Position numbers and translations under genes: made by a program. From UBA10649 sp963842725 (GTDB lineage Bacteria > Actinomycetota > Actinomycetes > S36-B12): a stretch of 64,000 nucleotides of DNA. The notes below the pieces were generated by a model. It worked only from the letters and a program-made list of their open reading frames with translations. It ran no database searches and had not been told where the DNA came from. How positions within the stretch are numbered: position 1 is the stretch's first letter; every line of letters begins with the position of its first letter. Shown piece after piece: positions 34,614 through 42,763 of this stretch. Location: NCBI GenBank assembly GCA_963842725.1, contig CAWJHN010000003.1, positions 434,001 to 498,000 on the forward strand, read 5' to 3'.

Positions 34614-35686
34614 TCATCCGGCCAGCCACCCCGGCCGACACCGCGCCGATCCGAGCCGTCCTGGTCGACTGGTGGGGCGGCCGGGACCTGACCGGACTGC
34701 TGCAGCCGCTGTTCCTGGAGAACTTCGCGAGCACGAGCCTGGTCGCGCTCGACGATGCCGGGGCCATGTCCGGGTTCCTCGTCGGCTTCGCCTCGGCCGA
34801 CGACCCCACATCGGCATACGTGCACTTCGTGGCCGTGGCGCCCGACCACCGAGGCAGCGGACTCGGTCGCGAGCTGCACGAGACCTTCGCCTCGGTGATG
34901 TCGGGCAAGGGGGTCTCGACGATCCGCTGCGTGACGTCGCCGGTCAACACGGGATCAATCGCCTTCCATCAGCGGATCGGCTTCGAGATCGAGCTCGTCG
35001 ACGACGAGTACGTGCACCTGATCTGCCGCCGGCCCACGCGGGCCCGGCCGCTCGCGGTGGATCCGCGTCCGCACGACCCGGCCTGGCCGAGCGCCTTGTG
35101 GCCGATCCCGGCCGGAACCACCCTCGAGGGGCGGCACGTGAGCCTCAGCCTGGCCGGGGCCGACGACGCGGAGGGGCTCTTCGAGGCGCTCGACCACGAC
35201 GCCGTGTGGTCGCACGTGCGTGGTCGTCCATCGGACTCGTCCGAGCTGGCCGCATCGCTGGCCGGAGCGAACGACGTCGGCCGGTGGCCCTGGATCGTCC
35301 GCCGGGGCGGCCGCATCGTGGGCACCACGTCGTATCTCGAGGTCTCCCCCGTCGATGCGCGCCTCGAGATCGGTTTCACGCTCTATGCACCCGACGTCTG
35401 GGGCACCGTCGTCAACCCGGAGTGCAAGCTCCTGCTCATGTCGTGGGCGTTCGACGAGGCGGGCATGGGGCGCGTCCAGCTCAAGACCGACATCCGCAAC
35501 ACCCGGTCGCAGGCGGCCATCGCCCGGCTCGGCGCCCGATACGAGGGCGTACTGCGCCGCTACCAGCGCCGGCAGGACGACTCGGTTCGAGACACCGTCG
35601 TCTTCTCCGTGATTGCGGAGGACTGGCCGGACGTGAAGGCGGCGCTGGGGCAGCGGATCGATCGCGACGGCGCCGAGCCGGCCTAG
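34610..35686 (+). CDS. tandem two-domain GNAT acetyltransferase
   Basis: A 358-residue fusion of two acetyl-CoA-dependent N-acetyltransferase domains. Domain 1 (about 1-145) has the acetyl-CoA loop VAPDHRGSGLGRELHE. Domain 2 (about 165-350) looks like RimJ/RimL: FTLYAPDVWGTVVNPECKLL, then IRNTRSQAAIARLGARYEG. The first may acylate a small molecule; the second belongs to the ribosomal-protein-type group but also acts on antibiotics in other bacteria. The GTG overlaps the purA stop. The two domains are clearly different in type, so this is a fusion and not a recent duplication. Confidence 0.82.
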   Translation: MIIRPATPADTAPIRAVLVDWWGGRDLTGLLQPLFLENFASTSLVALDDAGAMSGFLVGFASADDPTSAYVHFVAVAPDHRGSGLGRELHETFASVMSGKGVSTIRCVTSPVNTGSIAFHQRIGFEIELVDDEYVHLICRRPTRARPLAVDPRPHDPAWPSALWPIPAGTTLEGRHVSLSLAGADDAEGLFEALDHDAVWSHVRGRPSDSSELAASLAGANDVGRWPWIVRRGGRIVGTTSYLEVSPVDARLEIGFTLYAPDVWGTVVNPECKLLLMSWAFDEAGMGRVQLKTDIRNTRSQAAIARLGARYEGVLRRYQRRQDDSVRDTVVFSVIAEDWPDVKAALGQRIDRDGAEPA

Positions 35687-35714
35687 CCTCCCCGTCCTGC
35701 CCTCCGGGCAGCCC

Positions 35715-35733
35715 CGAATGTGATGAACATTCG
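35715..35733. promoter_or_regulatory. perfect 7-5-7 palindrome upstream of the aminotransferase gene
   Basis: CGAATGT and ACATTCG form a perfect inverted repeat around 5 bases, about 70 bp before ATG 35803. The size and spacing suit a dimeric helix-turn-helix repressor. Which regulator binds is unknown. Confidence 0.4.
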
Positions 35734-35802
35734 ACCCCCCTTACCCTGCCGAGAGGGAGCGCGTAGCGTGCTCGTGTCGACCTGATCCCGAGGAGCCAGA
35801 CC

Positions 35803-37149
35803 ATGACGTTCAGCGCAGATCCACAAGAAGGCCAGCGCATTCACGATCTCGATCGCGCACACGTGTTCCACTCGTGGAGCGCGCAGGGCGCGCTCAACCC
35901 GATGGACATCGCGGCCGCGGAGGGCTGCTACGTCTGGGACTACGACGGCAATCGCTACCTCGACCTGTCCTCGCAGCTCGTGAACGTCAACATCGGCCAC
36001 CAGCACCCCAAGGTCGTCAAGGCGATCCAGGACCAGGCGGCCAGGCTCGCAACCGTCGCACCGCAGCACGCCAACGATGTGCGCGGCGAGGCCGCCCACC
36101 GCATCGCCGGGCTCGCGCCCGACGGCATGAACAAGGTCTTCTTCACGAACGGCGGGGCCGACGCGAACGAGAATGCGGTTCGCATGGCCCGGCTCCACAC
36201 GGGCAAGCCCAAGGTGCTGTCGTTCTACCGGTCGTACCACGGCAACACCGCCGTCGCGATCCAGGCGACAGGCGATCCGCGGCGGTGGCCGAACGAGTAC
36301 GCCGCGCACCAGGTGCACTTCTTCGGGCCGTACCTCTACCGTTCGAGCTTCTGGGCCACGACCCCGGAGGAGGAGTCGGCACGTGCGCTCGAGCACCTCG
36401 CGCAGGTGATCGAGTTCGAGGGCGCGAGCACGATCGGCGCGATCCTGCTCGAGACGGTCGTCGGCACGGCCGGCGTGCTGATCCCGCCGCCGGGCTACCT
36501 CGAGGGCGTGCGCGACCTCTGCGACCGGCACGGCATCGTCCTCATCGCGGACGAGGTGATGGCCGGGTTCGGCCGGACCGGCCGGTGGTTCGCCTTCGAG
36601 CACTTCAACGTGACCCCCGACCTCATCACGTTCGCGAAGGGGTCCAACTCGGGCTACGTGCCGGTGGGCGGCGTCATCATCTCCGACGAGATCGCGGCCA
36701 CCTTCGATGACCGGGTGTTCCCCGGCGGCCTCACCTACTCCGGGCATCCCCTGGCGGCCGCCTCGATCGTGGCGTCCATCGATGCCATGAAGGAGGAGGG
36801 CATCGTCGAGAATGCGGCGCGCATCGGCGAGGACGTCCTCGGCCCCGGACTCCGCGAGCTCGCGGAGCGCCATCCGGTCATCGGCGAGGTCCGGGGGCTC
36901 GGCGTCTTCTGGGCCCTCGACCTGGTCACCAACCGGGAGACCCGTGAGCCGCTGGCCCCATACGGCGGGACGTCTCCGGCGATGGCGGAGCTGGGCGCGG
37001 CGATCAAGAAGGGCGGCGCCCTGCCGTTCGCCAACTTCAATCGACTGCACGTGGTGCCGCCCTGCACGATCACCGACGAGGAGGCCAAGGAGGGCCTGGC
37101 CATTCTCGACGAGGCGTTCTCGGTGGTGGACAAGCACTACGTGGGCTGA
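35803..37149 (+). CDS. class III aminotransferase (PLP)
   Basis: An omega/class III aminotransferase of 448 residues. The PLP Lys is K279 in LITFAKGSNSGYVPVGG, with the Asp partner in LIADEVMAGFGRTGRWFAFE. EGCYVWDYDGNRYLDLSSQL is the N-terminal signature. Substrates in this group include beta-alanine, taurine, gamma-aminobutyrate and polyamines such as putrescine. A polyamine-type ABC transporter lies 9 kb away, but nothing links the two directly. The gene has GAGGAG before ATG 35803 and a palindrome upstream. Confidence 0.88.
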   Translation: MTFSADPQEGQRIHDLDRAHVFHSWSAQGALNPMDIAAAEGCYVWDYDGNRYLDLSSQLVNVNIGHQHPKVVKAIQDQAARLATVAPQHANDVRGEAAHRIAGLAPDGMNKVFFTNGGADANENAVRMARLHTGKPKVLSFYRSYHGNTAVAIQATGDPRRWPNEYAAHQVHFFGPYLYRSSFWATTPEEESARALEHLAQVIEFEGASTIGAILLETVVGTAGVLIPPPGYLEGVRDLCDRHGIVLIADEVMAGFGRTGRWFAFEHFNVTPDLITFAKGSNSGYVPVGGVIISDEIAATFDDRVFPGGLTYSGHPLAAASIVASIDAMKEEGIVENAARIGEDVLGPGLRELAERHPVIGEVRGLGVFWALDLVTNRETREPLAPYGGTSPAMAELGAAIKKGGALPFANFNRLHVVPPCTITDEEAKEGLAILDEAFSVVDKHYVG

Positions 37150-37162
37150 CATCGCCCGTCAG

Positions 37163-37168
37163 TAGGCT
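37163..37168 (+). promoter_or_regulatory. -10 element of purD, leaderless type
   Basis: TAGGCT lies exactly 6 bases before the GTG of purD. No Shine-Dalgarno sequence is visible. Confidence 0.5.
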
Positions 37169-37174
37169 GGCGGC

Positions 37175-38449
37175 GTGAGAGTCCTCGTCATCGGCTCCGG
37201 AGCCCGGGAGCACGCCCTCGTCACTGCCCTGCTTGCCGACGACACGGTCGAAGCAGTCGTTGCCGCACCCGGCAACGCGGGCATGGCGCAGTCGGTGGAG
37301 ACCCTGCCGGTCGACGTCATGGATCCGGTCGCGATCGCGGATCTCGCCGTCTCGGTGTCGGCCGACCTCGTGGTCGTCGGCCCGGAAGGGCCGCTCGTCG
37401 CCGGGGCCGCCGACGCGGTGCGCGCCCGGGGCATCGCCTGCTTCGGTCCGTCGGGCGAGGCCGCCCTGCTGGAGGGCAGCAAGGCGTTCGCCAAGCAGGT
37501 CATGGCGGAGGCGGGCGTGCCCACCGCCCTGTCGCACGTGTGCACGACCACCGACGAGGTGAGCACCGCCCTCGACCAGTTCGGCCCTCCGTACGTGGTG
37601 AAGGACGACGGTCTCGCCGCCGGCAAGGGCGTGGTCGTGACGTCCGATCGGGCGGAGGCGCTGTCGCACGCCGCCGGGTGCCTGTCGCGAGGCGCGGACG
37701 CCCAGGTCGTCGTAGAGGAGTTCCTCGACGGTCCGGAGGTGTCCCTATTCGGTGTCACCGACGGTATGACGGTCGTCCCCCTGCAGCCCGCGCAGGACTT
37801 CAAGCGGGCCCAGGACGGCGACCTCGGTCCCAACACGGGAGGCATGGGCGCCTACGCTCCGCTGCCCTGGGCCCCGCCGGACCTGGTGGCCAAGGTGACG
37901 GAGCGGATCCTGCAGCCCGTCGTCGATGCGATGCGGCATCGGGGCACTCCGTTCTCCGGCCTGCTGTACGCCGGTCTCGCGATGACGTCCCGCGGGGTCC
38001 GCGTCATCGAGTTCAATGCCCGGTTCGGCGATCCCGAGACCCAGGTGGTCCTTGCCAACCTGCGCACGCCGATCGGGCGCCTGCTCCTGGCGGCCGCGAA
38101 CGGCAAGCTGGCCGAGCTGCCGCCGCTCTCGTGGCGGCCGGGATTCGCGGTGACCGTGGTCGTGGCCGCGCAGGGCTACCCCGCGGCCCCCCGAACCGGC
38201 GACGTCATCACCGGGCTCGACGCCGCCGCCGGGGTGGCCGGAGTCGATGTCTTCCATGCGGGCACGTCGGTCTCCGACGATGGCGTCGTATCGTCGGCGG
38301 GCGGACGGGTGCTGTCGGTGACGGCGCACGGCGACTCGCTGGCCGCGGCGCGCGAGCGGGCATACGCGGCCGTCGATCTCATCCACCTGATGGGCTCGCA
38401 CCACCGGCGGGACATCGCGAAGGCCGCGGCCGACCAGGTGGAAGGATGA
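37175..38449 (+). CDS. purD: phosphoribosylamine-glycine ligase
   Basis: Second step of purine synthesis: joins phosphoribosylamine and glycine with ATP. An ATP-grasp enzyme of 424 residues. It starts MRVLVIGSGAREHAL, then GPEGPLVAGAADAV, the ATP-grasp part VVKDDGLAAGKGVVV, DLGPNTGGMGAYAP and EFNARFGDPETQ. The next gene starts 4 bp after its stop. Its GTG is set by homology and by the -10 element. Confidence 0.96.
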   Translation: MRVLVIGSGAREHALVTALLADDTVEAVVAAPGNAGMAQSVETLPVDVMDPVAIADLAVSVSADLVVVGPEGPLVAGAADAVRARGIACFGPSGEAALLEGSKAFAKQVMAEAGVPTALSHVCTTTDEVSTALDQFGPPYVVKDDGLAAGKGVVVTSDRAEALSHAAGCLSRGADAQVVVEEFLDGPEVSLFGVTDGMTVVPLQPAQDFKRAQDGDLGPNTGGMGAYAPLPWAPPDLVAKVTERILQPVVDAMRHRGTPFSGLLYAGLAMTSRGVRVIEFNARFGDPETQVVLANLRTPIGRLLLAAANGKLAELPPLSWRPGFAVTVVVAAQGYPAAPRTGDVITGLDAAAGVAGVDVFHAGTSVSDDGVVSSAGGRVLSVTAHGDSLAAARERAYAAVDLIHLMGSHHRRDIAKAAADQVEG

Positions 38450-38453
38450 CCCG

Positions 38454-39881
38454 GTGACGGCACAGATCCCCAACGTGCTGGCGGGGCGCTATGCGTCGCT
38501 GGCGATGACGAGCGTGTGGTCCCCCGAGGCCAAGATCGTGATGGAGCGCCGCCTGTGGCTCGCCGTCGCGGCCGCGCAGGTCGAACTCGGCCTCGACATC
38601 CCGTCAACTGCCCTCAACGACTACCGGCGCGTCATCGACGAGGTCGATCTCGAGTCGATAGCCGAGCGGGAGCGGGTCACCAAGCACGACGTCAAGGCAC
38701 GCATCGAGGAGTTCAACGCGCTGGCGGGGCACGAGTTCGTGCACCTGGGCATGACGTCGCGGGACCTGACCGAGAACGTCGAGCAGTTGCAGGTGCGCGA
38801 CGCCATGCTCATCGTGCGAGACAAGTGCGTCGCCGCACTGGACCGGCTGGCCGCCCTCGGGCTCGCCTACTCGGACACGGCGCTCACCGGCCGCTCGCAC
38901 AACGTGCCGGCCCAGACCACCACCCTGGGCAAGCGGTTCGCATCGGCCGCGGACGAGCTGCTCCTCGCGTTCGACCGGCTCGAGCAGCTGATCGCGAGGT
39001 ACCCGCTGCGGGGCATCAAGGGCCCGGTCGGCACGGCCCAGGACATGCTCGACCTGATGGGAGGCGACGAGGACCGCCTGGCCCGGCTCGAGTCGGCGGT
39101 CGCCGGTCACCTCGGCTTCGCCACCGTGCTCGACAGCGTGGGCCAGGTGTACCCCAGGTCCCTGGACTTCGACGTGGTGTCTGCGCTCGCCCAGGTGTCG
39201 GCCGCGCCGTCCAGCCTGGCCACCACGATCCGGCTCATGGCGGGGCTCGACCTGGTCACCGAGGGCTTCCGTCCCGGACAGGTCGGCTCGTCTGCCATGC
39301 CGCACAAGATGAACTCCCGGTCGTGCGAGCGGGTGAACGGCTTCGCGGTGCTCCTTCGGGGGTACGTGACGATGGTTGCCGACCTGTCCGGCTCCCAGTG
39401 GAACGAGGGCGACGTCTTCTGCTCCGTGGTGCGCCGCGTGGCCCTCCCGGATGCGTTCTTCGCGATCGACGGCCTGTTCGAGACGTTCCTCACCGTGCTC
39501 GACGACTTCGGCGCCTTCCCGGCCGTCATCGACCGGGAGCTCGAGCGCTACCTGCCGTTCCTGTCCACGACCAAGGTGCTGATGGCCAGCGTGCGCAAGG
39601 GTGTCGGGCGTGAGACCGCCCACGAGGCGATCAAGGAGCACGCGGTCGCCGTCGCGCTCGCGATGCGGGAGAGCGGGCAGGTCGAGAACGACCTGCTGGC
39701 GCGCCTGGCGGCCGACGAGCGACTCGGGCTGTCGGCGGCCGAGCTCGAGGCTCTGATCGCTGAACCGCTCGCTTTCACCGGGGCGGCGGGCAGCCAGGTG
39801 CGGGCGATCGCCGATCGGGTGGCCGTGGTCGTCGACCGGTATCCGGATGCCGCGGCGTACCGCCCGGGGGACATCCTGTGA
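38454..39881 (+). CDS. purB: adenylosuccinate lyase
   Basis: Cleaves SAICAR and adenylosuccinate, so it acts twice in the purine pathway. It belongs to the fumarase/aspartase fold, 475 residues. The signature is GSSAMPHKMNSRSCERVNGF near residue 285, with catalytic Ser in SSAMPHK. TSRDLTENVEQ and GRSHNVPAQTTTLGKRF are also typical. The GTG start is 4 bp after purD. The stop (GTGA) overlaps the first of three tandem mini-ORFs that lead into purC. Confidence 0.96.
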   Translation: MTAQIPNVLAGRYASLAMTSVWSPEAKIVMERRLWLAVAAAQVELGLDIPSTALNDYRRVIDEVDLESIAERERVTKHDVKARIEEFNALAGHEFVHLGMTSRDLTENVEQLQVRDAMLIVRDKCVAALDRLAALGLAYSDTALTGRSHNVPAQTTTLGKRFASAADELLLAFDRLEQLIARYPLRGIKGPVGTAQDMLDLMGGDEDRLARLESAVAGHLGFATVLDSVGQVYPRSLDFDVVSALAQVSAAPSSLATTIRLMAGLDLVTEGFRPGQVGSSAMPHKMNSRSCERVNGFAVLLRGYVTMVADLSGSQWNEGDVFCSVVRRVALPDAFFAIDGLFETFLTVLDDFGAFPAVIDRELERYLPFLSTTKVLMASVRKGVGRETAHEAIKEHAVAVALAMRESGQVENDLLARLAADERLGLSAAELEALIAEPLAFTGAAGSQVRAIADRVAVVVDRYPDAAAYRPGDIL

Positions 39882-39928
39882 CGGACCGAGGAATGAGCGA
39901 AGCGAGTCCCGGAGGTACGGCACCATGA
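39878..39928 (+). CDS. mini-ORF 1 of the purB-purC coupling chain
   Basis: GTG overlaps the purB TGA and opens VTDRGMSEASPGGTAP (16 residues), ending in TGA overlapped by the next ATG. It is probably translated by reinitiation after purB. No function is known for the peptide. Confidence 0.4.
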   Translation: MTDRGMSEASPGGTAP

Positions 39929-39984
39929 ACGGGGTGACGGACCGAGGAATGAGCGAAGCGAGTCCCGGAGGTACGGCACCATGA
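39925..39984 (+). CDS. mini-ORF 2 of the purB-purC coupling chain
   Basis: ATG 39925, preceded by GGAGG at 9 bases, gives MNGVTDRGMSEASPGGTAP (19 residues), ending in an ATGA overlap. It repeats mini-ORF 1 with three extra residues at the front. Confidence 0.4.
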   Translation: MNGVTDRGMSEASPGGTAP

Positions 39985-40040
39985 GCCACGTGACGGACCG
40001 AGGAATGAGCGAAGCGAGTCCCGGAGGGGCGGCACGATGA
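39981..40040 (+). CDS. mini-ORF 3 of the purB-purC coupling chain
   Basis: ATG 39981 gives MSHVTDRGMSEASPGGAAR (19 residues). Its TGA at 40038 overlaps the purC ATG at 40037. The GGAGG in its sequence is the purC Shine-Dalgarno. Confidence 0.4.
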   Translation: MSHVTDRGMSEASPGGAAR

Positions 40041-40942
40041 GCACGCACCAGACGGCACCCCCGGACTACGGCCTGCCCGCCGAGTACCAGCACATCTACT
40101 CGGGGAAGGTGCGCGACCTGTACCGAACGCCGGACGACCGACTGCTGTTCGTCGCGAGCGATCGCATCTCGGCCTATGACTGGGTCCTGCCGACGACGAT
40201 CCCGGACAAGGGCCGCATCCTGACCGCGCTGTCGAAGTGGTGGTTCGCCCGACTCGAGGGGGTGGTGCCGAACCACGTCTCGTCCGGCCGGATCCCGAAG
40301 GCGGTCGCCGGGCGGGCGATGGTGTGCGAGCGGCTGGAGATGATCCCCATCGAGTGCGTGGTGCGCGGCTATCTCGCGGGATCGGGCCTGACCGACTACC
40401 TGGCCACCGGGTCGATCTGCGGCAACGGGCTGCCGCCGGGACTCAAGGACGGGTCCGAGCTGCCCAAGCACCTGTTCACCCCGGCGACCAAGGCTGCGCT
40501 GGGCGAGCACGACGAGAACGTGACCTACGACGAGGTCATCGTGGCGGTGGGGCAGGAGGAGGCACAGGAGCTCAAGCGCATGTCGCTCGCGGTGTACGAG
40601 GTCGCCCACGACATCGCCCGCGAGCGCGGCCTGATCCTGGCCGACACGAAGTTCGAGTTCGGCGTCGCGCGGTCCGGCAAGCACACGAACCGCATCGTCC
40701 TCGCCGACGAGGTCCTGACGCCCGACTCCTCGCGCTACTGGCTGCTCGAGGCCTGGCAGCCCGGCGGACCGCAGCCGTCGTTCGACAAGCAGTTCGTGCG
40801 CGACTGGCTGACGTCTCCCGAGTCGGGCTGGGACCGCACGTCGAACCTCCCGCCGCCGCCGCTTCCGGACGACGTCGTCGAGCGCACGCGCGCCAAGTAC
40901 GTGGAGGCGTACGAGCGACTGACCGGGGAGCCTTTCGCGTGA
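40037..40942 (+). CDS. purC: phosphoribosylaminoimidazole-succinocarboxamide synthase
   Basis: SAICAR synthetase, adds aspartate to CAIR with ATP. It has 301 residues. Signatures: IYSGKVRDLYRTPDDRLLFV, ASDRISAYDWVLPTTIPDKG, PIECVVRGYLAGSGLTDY and LADTKFEFGV. ATG 40037 lies 9 bases after GGAGG, inside the third copy of the 56-bp repeat, and overlaps the stop of mini-ORF 3. Its end overlaps the GTG of galE (GTGA). Confidence 0.96.
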   Translation: MSTHQTAPPDYGLPAEYQHIYSGKVRDLYRTPDDRLLFVASDRISAYDWVLPTTIPDKGRILTALSKWWFARLEGVVPNHVSSGRIPKAVAGRAMVCERLEMIPIECVVRGYLAGSGLTDYLATGSICGNGLPPGLKDGSELPKHLFTPATKAALGEHDENVTYDEVIVAVGQEEAQELKRMSLAVYEVAHDIARERGLILADTKFEFGVARSGKHTNRIVLADEVLTPDSSRYWLLEAWQPGGPQPSFDKQFVRDWLTSPESGWDRTSNLPPPPLPDDVVERTRAKYVEAYERLTGEPFA

Positions 40943-41904
40943 CCGCGTGGCTGGTGACCGGCGGTGCCGGCTACATCGGGTCGCACGTGGTGCGGGCGCT
41001 GCTCGACAGCGGCCGCGACGTGGTCGTCTATGACGACTTCTCGGCCGGGCTGGACCGCCGCGTCCCGGCTGGGGTGCCGGTCGTGCGGGCCGACGTGCAC
41101 GACCGCGAGGCCCTGGCCACGGCCTTCGCCGACCACCGGATCGACGGGGTCGTGCACCTGGCCGCCAAGAAGGCGGCGGGCGAGTCCGTCGACATGCCGC
41201 TCTACTACTACCGCGAGAACGTCGACGGCCTCCTGTCGCTGCTCGAGGCCATGCAGGAGGCGGGCGTCCTGCGTCTGGTGTACTCGTCGTCGGCTGCCGT
41301 CTACGGCACGCCCGACTCCAATCCGGTCACCGAGGATGCGCACCTCTCGCCGGAGTCTCCGTACGGTGAGACGAAGGTGGCGGGGGAGTGGCTGGCGCGC
41401 GGCTCGGGAGTGGCCTGGGGCCTGTCGTGGGCGGCGCTGCGCTACTTCAACGTCGCCGGCGCCGGTGGCGACGACCTGGGCGACAGCAGCGTCAACAACC
41501 TGATCCCGATGGTGTTCGCCGCGCTCGAGCGGGGCGATCGGCCGAGGGTGTTCGGCGACGACTACCCGACTCCGGACGGCACCTGCGTCCGCGACTACAT
41601 CCACGTGGCCGATCTCGCGGTGGCGCATGTGGAGGCGGCGGCGCGCTGCGAGTCCGGAGTGCGCGCGGACGTCTACAACGTCGGCCGCGGTGTCGGATCG
41701 TCGGTGCGCGAGGTGATGGACCAGATCTCCCGGACCGTCGGCGCGGACGTGGACGCCGAGGTGGTGAGCCGGCGCCCGGGCGACCCCCCGGCGACGTTCG
41801 CCGCGACGGACCGCATCGAGCGCGAGCTGGGCTGGCGTGCCACGTGCGACCTGTCCGACATGGTGGGCTCGGCCTGGTCGGCCTGGCAGGCGACCCGGGT
41901 CTAG
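40939..41904 (+). CDS. galE: UDP-glucose 4-epimerase
   Basis: Interconverts UDP-glucose and UDP-galactose for envelope polysaccharides. It has 321 residues in the extended SDR family. The NAD motif is WLVTGGAGYIGSHVV, the active site is YSSSAAVYG with SPYGETK (Tyr-x-x-x-Lys), and RYFNVAGAGGDDLGD follows. The GTG overlaps the purC stop, an odd partner for a purine gene. It could act on another UDP-sugar. Confidence 0.9.
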   Translation: MTAWLVTGGAGYIGSHVVRALLDSGRDVVVYDDFSAGLDRRVPAGVPVVRADVHDREALATAFADHRIDGVVHLAAKKAAGESVDMPLYYYRENVDGLLSLLEAMQEAGVLRLVYSSSAAVYGTPDSNPVTEDAHLSPESPYGETKVAGEWLARGSGVAWGLSWAALRYFNVAGAGGDDLGDSSVNNLIPMVFAALERGDRPRVFGDDYPTPDGTCVRDYIHVADLAVAHVEAAARCESGVRADVYNVGRGVGSSVREVMDQISRTVGADVDAEVVSRRPGDPPATFAATDRIERELGWRATCDLSDMVGSAWSAWQATRV

Positions 41905-41942
41905 CCGGCGTCGGTGGCCCGGGCCCTCCCGAGTGCCTTCCC

Positions 41943-42407
41943 CTACTGGGCCCGCGTCTCGACCCGGAAGACGGGAATGGGCCGGCCGGCGTTGCGCTCG
42001 TACATGCGGTACGACGACCACATGCGTGCCAGCTGCTCGTAGAGGTCGTCGCGCTCGGTGCCGGTGACCTCGGTGAAGGTGGCGGGACTGCTCACGCCGT
42101 CGATCTCGATCGTCCCCTCCGGGTGCGCGCGGACGTTGAACACCCACCCCGGAACGGCCGACTGGCCGGCGTTGGATCCCGTGACGACCCACGGCTTGGC
42201 GGGGTCGTCGTCCTCGTGCACGGCGAGCAGCGGAGTCCGACGCCACTCGCCCGACTTGCGCCCGAGGGTGGTGATCCAGACGACCTGCTGCCCGCCGGGG
42301 AACCGGCGGCCGAGCCGTCCGCCGCTGGCGCGATGGAGGATCCGGTGACCGCGGGTCGTGGTGCGCAGGACGGTCCCCCAGACCAGGTCGTAGCCACGGT
42401 TGCCCAC
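41943..42407 (-). CDS. deazaflavin (F420)-dependent nitroreductase family protein
   Basis: A 154-residue split-barrel protein of the Ddn type. It has WITTLGRKSGEWRRTPLLAV (the F420-phosphate contact region), then PWVVTGSNAGQSAVPGWVFN and the Tyr-rich end LARMWSSYRMYERNAGRPIP. The related mycobacterial enzyme reduces quinones and nitro drugs with F420H2. GTG 42407 is the likely start. The gene runs against galE and purS, with 38 and 95 bp gaps. Confidence 0.85.
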   Translation of the reverse strand: MGNRGYDLVWGTVLRTTTRGHRILHRASGGRLGRRFPGGQQVVWITTLGRKSGEWRRTPLLAVHEDDDPAKPWVVTGSNAGQSAVPGWVFNVRAHPEGTIEIDGVSSPATFTEVTGTERDDLYEQLARMWSSYRMYERNAGRPIPVFRVETRAQ

Positions 42408-42502
42408 GCCCGGACGCTATCGGGTCGCTGTCGGTCGGGCGATAGGGTTGGGGCACTTCCCCAGCGGCCCTGCCTTTTCACCCTCGCACCCCAGGAGCGC
42501 CC

Positions 42503-42763
42503 GTGGCCCGCGTCATCGTCGACGTCATGCTCAAGCCGGAGATCCTCGACCCGCAGGGCCGGGCCGTCCAGGGGGCCCTGGGCCGCCTCGGGCTGAACGG
42601 CGTCGTCGACGTCCGGCAGGGCAAGCAGTTCGTCATCGACATCGAGGGCGAGCTCGAGGGCGAGCGCCTCGAGCTGATGCACCGACTCGCCGAGGAGCTC
42701 CTGAGCAACCCGGTCATCGAGGACTACGCGATGCGCGTGGTCGGCGACGGCGGCGCCGCATGA
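42503..42763 (+). CDS. purS: FGAM synthase subunit PurS
   Basis: Small structural subunit of the three-part formylglycinamidine synthase with PurQ and PurL. It has 86 residues: MARVIVDVMLKPEILDPQGR, then DVRQGKQFVIDIEGE and NPVIEDYAMRVV. GTG 42503 follows CAGGAG. It overlaps purQ by ATGA. A TAGGGT hexamer near 42444 could be its promoter. Confidence 0.95.
   Translation: MARVIVDVMLKPEILDPQGRAVQGALGRLGLNGVVDVRQGKQFVIDIEGELEGERLELMHRLAEELLSNPVIEDYAMRVVGDGGAA

Larger units (their letters stand above)
39878..40036 (+). repeat. three tandem copies of a 56-bp unit between purB and purC
   Basis: Units begin at 39878, 39934 and 39990 with exact 56-bp spacing. The first 50 bases of units 1 and 2 are identical; unit 3 differs by three bases near its end. 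Each unit holds GGAGG followed 9 bases later by ATG, and each frame ends in an ATGA that starts the next. In unit 3 that ATG is the start of purC. The bases after each ATG (ATGAACGGG, ATGAGCCAC, ATGAGCACG) suggest that the purB-purC junction, including the purC ribosome-binding site, was duplicated twice. Confidence 0.97.
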
